A stretch of 24,328 nucleotides of DNA from Chara braunii (GCA_003427395.1 BFEA01000479.1:114268-138595), one strand, 5' to 3'; positions 1 through 9,013 are shown, numbered from the stretch's first letter. Translations and numbers: made by a program. The notes: generated from the sequence alone by a model not told the origin.

Positions 1-23
1 TGGGCGACCCTTCCCCAACCAAC

Positions 24-59
<36 letters not shown>

Positions 60-66
60 GAATCAA
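24..66. repeat. (AATC)n microsatellite
   Basis: A tetranucleotide run of about ten AATC units that becomes imperfect at its right end. It lies at the left edge of an AT-rich stretch (60-160) that ends in a plausible 3' splice site, so it may sit inside an intron. Confidence 0.9.
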
Positions 67-161
67 CGAATTCTTTTTTGCTATTTTTTTAATTAATTTT
101 CTCATTCATCAAAAATCACCCCCCCCAAAATATATATTTATATATATTTTTGAATGTGCAG
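60..161 (+). other. 3' end of a probable intron
   Basis: AT-rich, T-rich sequence ending in ATTTTTGAATGTGCAG at 161, after which composition switches abruptly to GC-rich. This fits a 3' splice acceptor feeding the exon that follows. The matching donor would lie left of the window. Support is compositional plus the AG acceptor; no transcript evidence is available. Confidence 0.45.
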
Positions 162-2036
162 TCCTCTAGAGGAGGACGTGTGCAGGCCAAGGCCGCACAC
201 GCCCCCACTGAGCCATGGCGCGGCCGCGCGGGAACTGGGTCGCGCGGTCTAGGCCGCGTGGCTCGGACTGGGCCACAGGATCCGCGGCCCAGGGTGCCAC
301 GTAGGCGCCGGGCGGGGACAGGACCTTGGAGCAGGTGTATTTCACGTAAGGCGGAGGACCAGACGGGCTTACACCTCGGACATCGGTCATCACGGACGAC
401 GGGTTAGGCTGGACAGAGGGAGTTGGAGATGGGCGCCCCCCTGCGGGTTCCAGGGGTCGCGCGGATCAGCCATCGAGTAGCAGGGCTGCACATCTACAAC
501 CTTTGCTGAGGCGGAGGGTTCTAGGGGTTGACTCCAACGGTGAGGACGAGCCCGACACGGAGGACCGTTTGACGGACGCACGGTTTGATCCTAGCCACCA
601 CTCGTTCGTCCATTCACATGAGCTGCGCTGATCGAAGAGGTTGGCAGGGAAGGGCGGTGCCCATTCGCAGCGCCTTGATGAGATCCTAGTTAGGAAGCGA
701 ACTCCGGTCACTCCTCCACACGACCGTGATCGCAATGACACCCACGACAAGCTATCTTCATTGCGGACCAGCGATTTCGATGTCGTTGACTCCCATGGTG
801 GATCGCCTGTCTTGCGTTATAGGTCTGCAACACAGTCCGCGCGTGGGACAGATGAGAGATAGAGAGTGGAGATGGCCGAGTAGAGGGACGCCCGCCTTGA
901 TCGTGAGGAGGAGGCACGGTTGCAGTCTATGCCGAGGTGGGAGGGTAGAGAGGCATACGAGGCTGAGCAGTGCAGGTTGAGGGAGTTGGAGACCGGTGGA
1001 GCACGGTCGGCTGGTGGATCACAGATGGACAAAGGTGGACCGCCCGTTGGTGTGCAGAGCGATCGTGGCGTCGAGAGGGAGGGTGTAACCGAGAGCCAGG
1101 GTGACATTGGAGGTCGGCTGCATGGAGATGATGGTGATGAAAACGCAGGACTTGATAGCTCTGACATGGTGGATCGCCTCCCTTGCGTTATAGGTTTGCA
1201 GTTGAGTCCGTGCATGGGACAGATGAGAGAGAGAGAGTGGAGATGGCTGAGTAGAGGGACGTCCGCCTTGATCGTGAGGAGGAGGCACGGTTGCAGTCTA
1301 TGCCGAGGTGGGAGGGTAGAGAGGCATACGAGGCTGAGCAGCGCAGGTTGAGGGAGTTGGAGACCGGTGGAGCACGGCCTGCTGGTGGATCACAGATGGA
1401 CAGTGGTGGACCGCCCGTTGGTGTGCAGAGCGATCGTGGCGTCGAGAGGGAGGGTGTAACCGAGAGCGGGGTGACACTGGAGGTAGGCTGCATGGAGATG
1501 ACGGTGATGAGAACGCAGGACTTGATAGCTCTGACTTCGGCAACATAGGAGAGGCCCCAGACAAGGATACCATCGACAGAGTCATCGTTGGCGTTTGCAC
1601 GACAGATGTGGAGGGCGGATTGCAAGGAGTCCATGACACTTCGCAGATGGGGGACGTTGTTATGGAGGAGGAGGCAGGGTTGCGCACTGACCGTGAGCGC
1701 AGTGACAGTGGTGCAATACGTAGTTTTGTCATGAAGGTTGGGGTCCACGCTCGTGAGGAGGCACGATCGGCCCCACCACAGGACGTAGAGGGAGACATGT
1801 CCCTCGTGTTGATTGTGAGGCCCCCGTCGACTTTTTACGCCGATGACGATCACACAGGTTGACGGATACACGATAGGCCAGGGGAGTCCAATCTACCCGC
1901 TCTTGATCTAGAGCTACGAATACCCCTCAGGGGCGGCCAAGTACGGCGAGGTCCGCGGCCGCGGACAGGTCCACGACCCCGCGGACGTGTCCGCGCGACC
2001 GCGCGACTTTGCGGCCACATGGCAGCCAATGGGGAG
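162..2036 (+). pseudogene. Long degenerate coding exon, unknown protein
   Basis: I do not recognise the product. A coding frame can be followed almost through the whole exon: frame of 162 to about 350, a shift, then a frame from 350 to 1165, a shifted frame in the second copy of a 371-bp duplication, and a return frame from about 1467 to 2036. Premature stops are TGA 629-631, TAG 860-862, TAG 881-883, its duplicated twin TAG 1252-1254, and TGA 1860-1862. The predicted protein is charged and low in complexity: Arg/Pro-rich at the start, then acidic, then a Glu/Arg-rich segment (for example LDREEEARLQ, EGREAYEAEQ) that could form a coiled coil. The exon ends at a consensus donor (GAG|GTAAGT, GT at 2037), and the final frame runs in phase into the downstream exon. 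The continuity of frame, the splice signals and the composition make a decayed host or transposon gene likely. No domain was identified. Confidence 0.6.
795..1535 (+). repeat. 371/370-bp tandem duplication inside the exon
   Basis: Copy 1 is 795-1165 and copy 2 is 1166-1535. They are nearly identical, with scattered substitutions and a 1-nt deletion in copy 2 near 1467 (GAGCCAGGGTGAC against GAGCGGGGTGAC). Because 371 is not a multiple of three, copy 2 is read in a shifted frame. The 1-nt deletion then brings the tail of copy 2 into the frame that runs on to 2036. Both copies carry the same TAG (881 and 1252), so that stop predates the duplication. TAG 860 occurs only in copy 1, where copy 2 has GAG. 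Confidence 0.9.
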
Positions 2037-2351
2037 GTAAGTTGGGGATTCAGGAAGTGTCATGGGGTGGCGCAACCCCAGCCCCACCCCCTCACTAAAT
2101 AAATAAATAAATAAATAAAATTGGGGGGGGGGAGGGGGGCGGGTGGCTGTAATCAAAGGGATTTGGAAAGAAAAAGAAAAAAAAAAGTGCAGTTCTTTTT
2201 TTGTTTTTTTTTCCCGTTGATTGATGGAATGATTGGTGGGGGCAGGGTTGCCACGTTCACACACACACACGTTCACACACAAATACTAATACGCCCCGGA
2301 AAAAATATATATATATATTTTTCCATTCCTTTATTNTTTTTTTTTTATTGC

Positions 2352-2405
2352 AAAAAAAAAAAAAAAAACACTAAAAACNAAAAAAAAAAAAAAAACACTA
2401 AAAAC
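2352..2405. other. Uncollapsed contig overlap around an N
   Basis: The A-run plus CACTAAAAAC at 2352-2378 is repeated at 2380-2405, on either side of the single N at 2379. This is the pattern left when two contig ends that overlap are abutted with one N instead of merged. The length of this part of the intron is therefore unreliable. Confidence 0.65.
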
Positions 2406-2536
2406 GAAGAATACTAAGAACTGCCAACCAAAATTCCCCCCCCAAAAAAAAACTTTTTTTTAATTTTTTTTTTCAATTTCTTTTTTCCACCTTTTTTTTT
2501 TAATTCAAAAAAATTATTTGTTTTCAAAAAAACAAA

Positions 2537-2577
2537 ATATGGGGTTGTAGGGGTTGAAAATCCCTACAACCCCATAT
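2537..2577. repeat. Perfect 16-bp inverted repeat (hairpin)
   Basis: Left arm 2537-2552 (ATATGGGGTTGTAGGG) pairs without mismatch with right arm 2562-2577 around a 9-nt loop. It is a GC-containing stem in an otherwise AT-rich intron, 31 bp before the acceptor. It could be a small foldback or MITE remnant, or an RNA structure near the splice site. Confidence 0.8.
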
Positions 2578-2608
2578 ATATATATTTTTTACCCATTATT
2601 TTTTTCAG

Positions 2609-2848
2609 GAAAAATCTCATAAATTTATGTCCGAGGCGCGGCCAAGGCCAGCCGCAGCTGCGGAGATGAATATGGTCACCCTCCAAGCTCGACCCCGCAG
2701 AAGCGTCCGCGGGTGTTTCATAGATCTAGAGGAATTGGAGCACTCGGGGATGGAGGACCCTTACGATCACACAGGTCGGAGGAGCGATCCCCCCCGACCG
2801 CCAGATGGATTCACGTCGCCTCCTAGGTGGGTGCCCGAGAGCCCTTGA
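2609..2848 (+). CDS. Terminal coding exon of the unknown + strand gene
   Basis: Entering in phase 0 from the intron gives 79 codons with no stop until TGA at 2846-2848. The first in-frame ATG is at 2627, but the frame is open back to the splice acceptor, so I treat it as an exon, not a start. The peptide is Arg/Pro-rich with a short acidic stretch (FIDLEELEHSGMEDPYDHTG). The string DHTG occurs also at the end of the upstream frame near 1850, where the DNA ACGATCACACAGGT is shared, which suggests an internal duplication. It has no recognisable domain. Unlike the upstream exon it has no lesion. Confidence 0.5.
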   Translation, partial: EKSHKFMSEARPRPAAAAEMNMVTLQARPRRSVRGCFIDLEELEHSGMEDPYDHTGRRSDPPRPPDGFTSPPRWVPESP

Positions 2849-2854
2849 TGGTCA

Positions 2855-3190
2855 CCCCTTTTGCTCCGATTTTCTAAGGGCAGCCTTTTTCTCACGTTGG
2901 GCCTCTCAAGGCTAGTCCGAGATATCCGGGGCTGCTGGCCAGCCTTCCCAACACCCTTATTTCATTTTTCTTTCTCTCATGGCTCTCCCACTTGCTCCCA
3001 TTAGTGCTTGCACTAGTGGTGCTGATATTTTCCATCGTCTAGATCCTCGATCTCGACGGCGCCGCTTGCTTGCACAATTATTCCTTGTGGTTGCTCATGG
3101 TTCCCTTGGGACATCCCAAGTCCCCGCCATTCTCCTCCATATCAGTCCCATGTTCTTGTCCCGCCGGCGGTCCCTCCGGCGCATGTCCCG
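2855..3190. repeat. Diverged dispersed repeat, copy X
   Basis: Collinear with 4225-4585. Shared landmarks in the same order are CTCCGATTTTCT, a segment with TCCGAGAT, TTGCACTAGTGGT, ATATT, a GATC..GACGG hairpin, GGGAC..GTCCCCGC, and TGTCCCG followed by GGTCCC. The copies are strongly diverged and gapped. No coding content is recognised. Confidence 0.6.
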
Positions 3191-3403
3191 TTTTTCCGAT
3201 TTTTATTATTTTGACCCATTTGGTCCTCGACAACATTCCGGACGGCGTCCCATCATTTCTACATGTGTGCCGATTTTTCTAGGCCGCGAGTTCCATCTTA
3301 CGGTCGTCGTTCACCGTCTTTACTTGCCCCCTTGCCGAGATTGCTCCTTTCTAGCCTTTTCAGGCTTGCCGTAGCCCATTTCCCTTTGGCCTTGGCATCC
3401 TCA

Positions 3404-3429
3404 TGCAGTCTGTAATTTCTTGGACTGCA
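3404..3429. repeat. Hairpin TGCAGTC, member 1
   Basis: TGCAGTCTG, 8-nt loop, TGGACTGCA. Seven Watson-Crick pairs are followed by two G-T (G-U in RNA) pairs. It shares its loop length and loop ending (ATTTCT) with the member at 4155. Confidence 0.7.
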
Positions 3430-3564
3430 GTGATGGCTGTTTTCCATACCCACAGCCCCACAACTTGCCCCATGTTGAAAGAAAATGAAGCGTTAAATTT
3501 TCTAGTGCATCCGGGCTCAATATTGGCTCCAGATGCACCTAGAACATGTGTTTTCCTTCCCCCA

Positions 3565-3590
3565 TGCAGTCCATTGTAACTCGGACTGCA
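3565..3590. repeat. Hairpin TGCAGTC, member 2
   Basis: TGCAGTCCA, 8-nt loop, CGGACTGCA. Eight pairs and one terminal mismatch. It starts the second unit of the 161-bp duplication. Confidence 0.7.
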
Positions 3591-3882
3591 ATGGGGGTCA
3601 ATTCCTTAGCCCCAATGCCCCACAACTAGCCCTCACTCAAAAGAAAAAGAAACAGTCAACTCCCAAGTGCATCCAGACTTAATTTTGACTCCTGATGCAC
3701 CTAAAACATGTGTTTCTCCTCATGCATGCATTCCGTTTTATTCCGGTTGCAAAAAACCATGATTTTCTTTTATTTTCTCTGCAAAAATCAAAGAAAATCA
3801 AAGTCCTTTGTAACCGCCATATTCCAAAATGAATCTGGTCATGGATGAATCTCCCCAAGTGACCATTTTTTACCGTTAAGGC

Positions 3883-3939
3883 CTTTTTCTCTTTTCCTTT
3901 CTTTTCTTTTCTTTTCTTTTCTCTTTCTCCTCTTTTCTT
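3883..3939. repeat. (TTTTC)n pyrimidine tract
   Basis: Imperfect TTTTC pentamers, pure pyrimidine on the + strand. Low-complexity sequence only. Confidence 0.85.
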
Positions 3940-3942
3940 GGA

Positions 3943-3984
3943 CAGTAGGGACCTGCCAGTCCCTAACTATGGCAGTCCCTACTG
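3943..3984. repeat. 14-bp hairpin with one bulge
   Basis: Left arm 3943-3957 (CAGTAGGGACCTGCC) pairs with 3971-3984 (GGCAGTCCCTACTG), with one extra C bulged in the left arm and a 13-nt loop. The core GGCAGTCCC resembles the TGCAGTCC stem of the neighbouring hairpins. Confidence 0.75.
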
Positions 3985-4154
3985 ACGGCCAACTTACTCA
4001 CTCCCTCTCACTTACTCCCTCTCACTCCTTTTGTCTTATTCTCCCCCACTTTCTTTTCTTTTCTCTCTTTTTTCTAGCATGCCAAGTGTCAAGTGGCCGT
4101 TAAGGCCCTTTTCTAGCCTCTTCCTCTTAGTTTTGGCCCTCCCTATGCCCAAGG

Positions 4155-4180
4155 TGCAGTCCGTTATTTCTCGGACTGCA
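4155..4180. repeat. Hairpin TGCAGTC, member 3
   Basis: TGCAGTCCG, 8-nt loop, CGGACTGCA: a perfect 9-bp stem. It lies just upstream of copy Y of the dispersed repeat. Confidence 0.75.
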
Positions 4181-4224
4181 ATAATGGCCTTCCCATGCCC
4201 ATGGGAGCCTCCTTTTACTCCTAC

Positions 4225-4585
4225 ACTTCTCCCCCAATGGTCCCTCCTACTCCGATTTTCTCCGGAAGGGCTATTTTGCACATGGGGTCTCATTTGACTC
4301 TATTTTCTTGAGGGAGGCTGATCCGAGATTATTCAGATTGCTCCCATGCCTCCCACTTCAGTTTTCTTTACTTTTCCTTTTCCTTTTGGCCTTCCCGTTT
4401 GTCACCACTAGTACTTGCACTAGTGGTAGTGGTGTTAATATTCTTGGCCGTCAAGATGTCGATCTTGACGGTGCCCCTTCCATTTATTATTTTCCCCTTA
4501 TGCGGTGCCGCCGTTTCTTCTTGGGACTTTCACATGTCCCCGCTACTTGTCCCGTTGGTGGTCCCCGACACTTAGTCCCGTCGGC
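4225..4585. repeat. Diverged dispersed repeat, copy Y
   Basis: Collinear with 2855-3190 (see copy X). It contains two perfect inverted repeats: ACCACTAGT / ACTAGTGGT (4404-4412 and 4419-4427, 6-nt loop) and CCGTCAAGAT / ATCTTGACGG (4448-4457 and 4462-4471, 4-nt loop). In copy X the first is kept with one G-T pair and the second with one mismatch. Confidence 0.6.
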
Positions 4586-4679
4586 GGTCCCCGATACTTA
4601 GTCCCGTCGGTGGTCCCCGATACTTAGTCCTGTCGGCGGTCCCCGACACATTAGTCCCATCGGCGGTCCCGACACATTT
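4549..4679. repeat. 26-bp minisatellite, 5 copies
   Basis: Units such as GTCCCGTCGGCGGTCCCCGA followed by TACTTA start at 4549, 4575, 4601, 4627 and 4654. A related single motif (TCCCGCCGGCGGTCCC) occurs at about 3159 in copy X, so the array probably expanded from that ancestral segment. Confidence 0.9.
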
Positions 4680-5633
4680 CGCCCCGTACGCCATTATTTT
4701 GACTTAGTCTCACGTGGCCCCGGGTGCCTTTCCCTGAGGTGTCCCATGCTCCTTGGGCGTCTTGTCGCCCCACAGCGACCCCTCTCCTTAGTCTTTCCTC
4801 GCGCCTTGTGCTTGCCGATCTCTTTGGTCGTGGGTCTCCGCTCCGAGGCTCCCGTAGGTGGCCTCCGTGTTGGCCCTCATTTCCTGGCTTCCCGCGGCTT
4901 CTGGCCACCCATTCCTCGACTTCCTCATTCTCTTATTGCTGTCGTGCTGCAATTGCTAGTTCAAAGGGTCCTTTGGCCGTAATCTTATTGCATTCCGATG
5001 GCCCTCCCAGCCTCCTGCTATGTTCTATGTGCCCCTGTTCTTGCGCTCGCTTGCTTGCTGCCGCTAGTTCTTTCCTCCTGTGGTTCTCTCCTCAGGGCAT
5101 CACTCCCTTCTGCGGCCTAATCCTTTGTCTTTTCTCTCTCCTGCTTCCTCACTCCAGATTTCTCTGTTGTGCACAAATTGTCCGTATTCAATCTCTCGAG
5201 TGCTGGGAGGTTATTCGGGACCCACCAGTCCCGACACATTCCCCCCCCTCATTCGCGATGTCCTCATCGCGCACCAATCTCTTGTAAGTGGGTTTTGGAG
5301 GGATAAACGAGAGAGGAGGGTGAGGTGTTACAAGTGGTTAGTTTACCAGGGTCCGTTTTGTTCTTCTCCCATTCCTTTCTCAATGTCTTCCTTAGCTTCC
5401 GCCCCTTGGGGTGGAGGAGGGTATGGGAGAGTCGAAGGTTCTACAACTTAGACCAGGTTGCTCATTTCCATTATAGCTCTGCCTCTTTATCTTTCCCTCA
5501 ATTGAGATGTGAACTACCTTTTCAGTCAATTATGTATACCTAGCAGGGCAGCCTATAATTCTTTCAACTTCAGTAACATGGGGCAGGCGGGGCTCTCCTT
5601 GCTTCATATCATAACATAGTTGGTTTTCTCATT
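4680..5633. other. No gene recognised
   Basis: Pyrimidine-rich on the + strand. The longest open frame here (4724-5287, +) is Ser/Leu/Pro-rich, as expected from C/T-biased DNA, and shows no domain or start context. I see no RNA gene. Confidence 0.5.
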
Positions 5634-5900
5634 TTATGCCTTGACTTTGTTGATAACAAATTGTAGACAAGTTTTTGGATGCGACTCGATGTCAGACATT
5701 TGTTCCGGAAGGGAGATGTTCGTCCAGTACAACCGTCGTCTTTGCCGTGGTGATACCCACTTCGAATCGTTGAGCCCAGGCACAACTCCCCTTAAGTGCT
5801 TCGTAATCTCAAATTTGTCTTCCCATTTCATCGAGGAAGCATTCTCGAGCAGAAACCATTTTGACCTCGCCTCATTCATTACTCTTATAAAAGCAATAAT
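5634..5900 (-). pseudogene. DNMT3-like DNA methyltransferase fragment
   Basis: An open stretch of 88 codons ends in TAA at 5634-5636 and is open back to a TAG at 5901-5903; the first ATG is at 5879. It reads as the middle of a cytosine-5 DNA methyltransferase. A segment WFLLENASSM corresponds to motif VI (Glu-Asn, normally ENV, here ENA), then DKFEITKHL, then DSKWVSPRQRRRLYWTNI, which matches the DNMT3/DRM-type block around motif VIII (the QxRxR arginines are present) and the aromatic-W-x-N that follows. In DNMT3 enzymes these blocks lie in this order and at this spacing. The catalytic Pro-Cys motif (IV), the SAM-binding motif I and the C-terminal motifs are not found nearby on the minus strand. 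It is either one exon of a larger gene or, more likely given its repeat-rich surroundings and immediate stops, a gene fragment. No canonical GT donor lies at its end. Confidence 0.6.
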
Positions 5901-6280
5901 CTACTTTTTGGCCCGTGCAATCCATGTTTTCCCTTCACCGTTCCCCGATGCTCAGGCCTTGCCAAATCCACATGCATCTTCCCCGGGTCCTTTCGCCCGA
6001 CTCTCCTCAGGTCCTGCTAATTTTGCATTTATATCACTCTTTGTCCTTTCTTGTTCCTTGCTTATTTTTAACTTTTTTCATGCATGCTGCTCAGTTCATC
6101 CCTTGTGCATCCCTCTTTTAGACACCTTGTCAGACCTGTTTCCAAATACTCATCTGTTTCTGAGCCTGCCAGTTTTTCTCTCAGATCCATACATAGTCCA
6201 TCATACGAGTCTTTTCTTTTCCAGACGTCTTAGTTGCCTCATTTTCAAGCTTATGCCAAATCAATCACACAAGTCGCTTG

Positions 6281-6530
6281 CCAGGCCTTTTCTTAAGCTC
6301 ATCCAACGTCAATTTCTCACCCATTTCTCTTCTGGACATCTTGCCAGGCCTTTTCTCAAGCCTGCGCAAAGTCAATTACTCATCCTTTCTTCTCTTCTGG
6401 ACATCTTGCCAGACCTTTTTCTCAAGCTCATGCAACGTTAATTACTCATTCATTCTTTTCTTCTGGACATCTTGCCAGACTTTTTCTCAAGCCTGCGCAA
6501 AGTCGATTACTCATTCATTCTTACGCTCAT
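6281..6530. repeat. About 65-bp minisatellite, 4 copies
   Basis: Units beginning CCAGGCCTTTTCT or CCAGACCTTTTTCT at 6281, 6344, 6409 and 6475 (periods 63-66). Each continues CTCAAGC, a GC-containing step, CAACGTCAA or CAAAGTCAA, a CTCAT block and TTCTGGACATCTTG. Degenerate relatives extend left to about 6120. Confidence 0.85.
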
Positions 6531-7780
6531 GGTGCCCTTCTCTTTTGCACGCTTTTTCTTTGGTAGATGGCACACCTTTCCCCCACTCAAAATGCGATGT
6601 CCCCATCACACGACTGATTCTCACTCGGAGGTACGCAGACCTTGGCCCACCAACGAGTAGGCGGATGCCGGCCCATCAACCCCAAAAAGGAAGGGTGATC
6701 AGTCCTCCCCCTGCTGATAACTCACCTCAGCCCCTACTCCGTCCGACCTTTTTCCACTTACGAGACGGGCGTCATTACTGAGATACCTCTTCATATCTGG
6801 CAGGCAGGTCCAGTCCAAAACCTCCCAGGACCCCGTCTTGCCGAAAGGGCTTTCTCGCGAATCGTTCCTTCCGGGTGGTGTTTTCTTGGATCCGGCCTTT
6901 TCCTTTCAAGAGAGTTGGGGCTCTCAATCAGTCCACGAGTGCAGTTACGAAGACCTCGCAATTAGTCCCGAAGCGGTTGTAATGCTCCGGGGGGGCGGTG
7001 TCACTCGCCCCGTGGTAGTTGTGGCTTCCACCCGGTACCACGCCCAACTCCTCCCTTCTGGACAGTGCTGCTCAACTTAACGCGAGCCACCGTGGTCCAT
7101 TCCAGGCGGCCATGCCGCCCCTCAATGACATGGCGTGTGATTGGGGTAAACAAAAGAGACTAGAAAAAAAGAATGGCTCTCTCACCCATTTGGTTCCCTC
7201 ACCCTTTGACGTTTAGGCGTTCAATACGAGGCGCAATTTGAACTTCTCGACTAGAGTTCGTAGTCGGGGTCAGTTCCGCACGTCCCGCACCGATCCAAGT
7301 GGTAGGTGCCTTGGTCCTTTAACCCTCATCCCCTTACAAGAGGAACAGATCGCGCAGAGACTATTTCCCTTACAGGGATAGAGGTCTTGGGGTCGCGGTG
7401 CGAGTACCGGTATCCCCCTCCTGCTGAGGCCAAAGACTAGAAAAAGAGAAAATTCATTTCAATGCTATTTCCAAGTCCATTTCAAGTTGCCTAGGGTCCC
7501 CTGCCTATGCAATGCAATATTCAATCCTCAATCATTCAATCCAATGCTACTTCCAAGACTGATTCTCATGGTTGTTCTGACAGCCTCTTGTCAACAAGGT
7601 CACCGTCACGGCCGGTCTGGCGGTCATTCTCTCAATAGTCATTTCTCAAGACTGACCATTCCGCCCACTCAATCCTCAATTTTCTCATTCCTCAACACCC
7701 AATTTTTGTGACCGTCCCAACGGTCCCTGCCCTTCTCGGCTTTTAAGGTCCCGCCTTCTCTATCTTGTCCTTCTCTTTCG
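6531..7780. other. No gene recognised
   Basis: A mixed, less pyrimidine-biased stretch. I see no convincing ORF, splice structure or RNA gene. Frames here are short and without domain content. Confidence 0.5.
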
Positions 7781-7789
7781 CATTTTCCT

Positions 7790-8125
7790 TCCGCCCCCTT
7801 GGCAATTTCCAGTGGCCGACCCACCGGCCTTTTCCATTTCCTCCATTCAACTCATTGACTATTTCAACGACCGACCCACCGGCCTTTTCCACCTCTCTCA
7901 TCCATCCTTTGGCTATTTTCAATGACCGACCCACCGGCCTTTTCCATTTCTCTCATCCCATTAGCTATTTCAATAACCGTTCCACCGGCCTTTCCCATCT
8001 CTTTCATTCATCCCATTGGCTATTTCAATGACCGACCCACCGGCCTTTTCCATCTCTCTCATCCATCCTTTGGCTATTTTCAATGACCGACCCATCGGCC
8101 TTTTCCATCTCTCTAATTCCAGCAC
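7790..8125. repeat. 55-bp minisatellite, 6 copies
   Basis: The core CCGACCCACCGGCCTTTTCC recurs at 7816, 7871, 7926, 7977 (as CCGTTCCACCGGCC), 8032 and 8087, giving periods of 55, 55, 51, 55 and 55. Between cores lie ATCTCTCTCATCCAT and TTGGCTATTTTCAATGA. The period is not a multiple of three, so the open frames across it are not evidence of coding. Confidence 0.9.
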
Positions 8126-8127
8126 AT

Positions 8128-8177
8128 TCTCAATCAACCTTTCTCAATCAACCTTTCTCAATCAACCTTTCTCAATC
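8128..8177. repeat. 15-bp repeat, 3 copies
   Basis: Three consecutive TTCTCAATCAACCTT units followed by a partial copy. Confidence 0.85.
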
Positions 8178-8461
8178 CAATATGTAGGGGACCCCAGTGC
8201 CTATTTCAAAAGGAATGACCCTTGACCCTTGTCGGGGGTCATTCCTGAACAACCTGGTTAGGGTCGTTCTTATCCATTTTCAAGTCGAACAGCCCAGTGA
8301 GGGCCCTTCTTTTCCATTCTCAAGTCAAACGGACTGGTTAGGGCCATTCATTTTCATTCTCAATGTTAGTGCCCGAGGGGGTGGGCCTCGAGGTTACGGA
8401 TCTCATTTCTGTCTTGGAGGTTAGAAGGTGGTCATCTCATCTTTTGCGTGCTGTTCTCTTC

Positions 8462-8580
8462 CTTCCATTTCTCACAGTAATGTACCATCCATTCCATTTC
8501 TCACAGTAATGTACCATCCATTCCATCTCTCACAGTAATGTTCCATCCATTTCATTTCTCACAGTAACGTACCTTCCATT
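8462..8580. repeat. 29-bp minisatellite, 4 copies
   Basis: CTCACAGTAATGTACCATCC and its variants start at 8471, 8500, 8529 and 8558, an exact 29-bp period, separated by a TTCCATTT-type spacer. Confidence 0.9.
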
Positions 8581-9013
8581 GTGTACACCTGACTTAGCGT
8601 CTAGCACTCGAGTTGGGGCTCGCGACCCCAGGTAGCACTAGCCCACCCGGCCGTTCATCCATAACAAAAGACAAAAGCACCCCTTCCATTTTCACTCTTC
8701 CTGATCTCTCTGGTTTCGGTTATTCTCAGTCTCATTCATGACTCAGTTGGATTAGGCTCCTCGGGAAGGAGTGTTCTTCACGCCCCTTAACCCATAGGTT
8801 CCCTAACCTCTCTTGTACTCGACCAATCATTCAATGTCATGGTTTGCTCATCAATCCGTACTCAAGATTTTTCTCTCTCAAAAGCATAATCCTTGTTTCA
8901 TCCAAAATTCACAATACGCCCTCTCCCAATTGGTCTCATCCCAAATCCCATGTCTTTGTCTTAGGTACCCAAAGTAGCTCATCTAAAGGTAGCCTCAACA
9001 ACGATATTCTACT
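8581..9013. other. No gene recognised
   Basis: No open frame of note on either strand and no repeat longer than a few bases. It follows the minisatellites and precedes the putative 3' exon of the minus-strand unit. Confidence 0.45.

Larger units (their letters stand above)
2037..2608 (+). other. AT-rich intron
   Basis: Donor GAG|GTAAGT at 2037 and acceptor TTTTTTTCAG ending at 2608. The interior is AT-rich with an (AAAT)n run (2095-2119), a G-rich tract (about 2122-2145), CA repeats (2260-2280), long A and T homopolymers and two unresolved bases (2336, 2379). The splice is phase 0 on both sides, and the flanking exons are open in the joined frame. That is good support for a real intron without transcript data. 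Confidence 0.6.
3404..3726. repeat. 161-bp tandem duplication
   Basis: Units start at the TGCAGTC motif at 3404 and 3565 (period 161). Both contain, in order, an inverted repeat, an AGCCCC..CCCCACAAC block, an AAGAAAA block, AGTGCATCC, GATGCACCTA and ACATGTGTTT. A partial third start (CATGCATGCATTCC) follows at about 3721. It lies between copies X and Y of the dispersed repeat. Confidence 0.8.

Noticed and set aside
817-1871. Long minus-strand ORFs over the duplicated exon
   Set aside because: They are mirror frames of the + strand coding exon; the + frame continues in phase through a splice donor and acceptor.
5620-6441. 273-codon + strand ORF
   Set aside because: It covers pyrimidine-rich minisatellite DNA, has Ser/Leu/Phe-rich composition from C/T bias, and overlaps the more convincing methyltransferase fragment on the other strand.
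7765-8225. Repeat-containing protein encoded by the 55-bp minisatellite
   Set aside because: The unit length is not a multiple of three, so successive units would be read in different frames.
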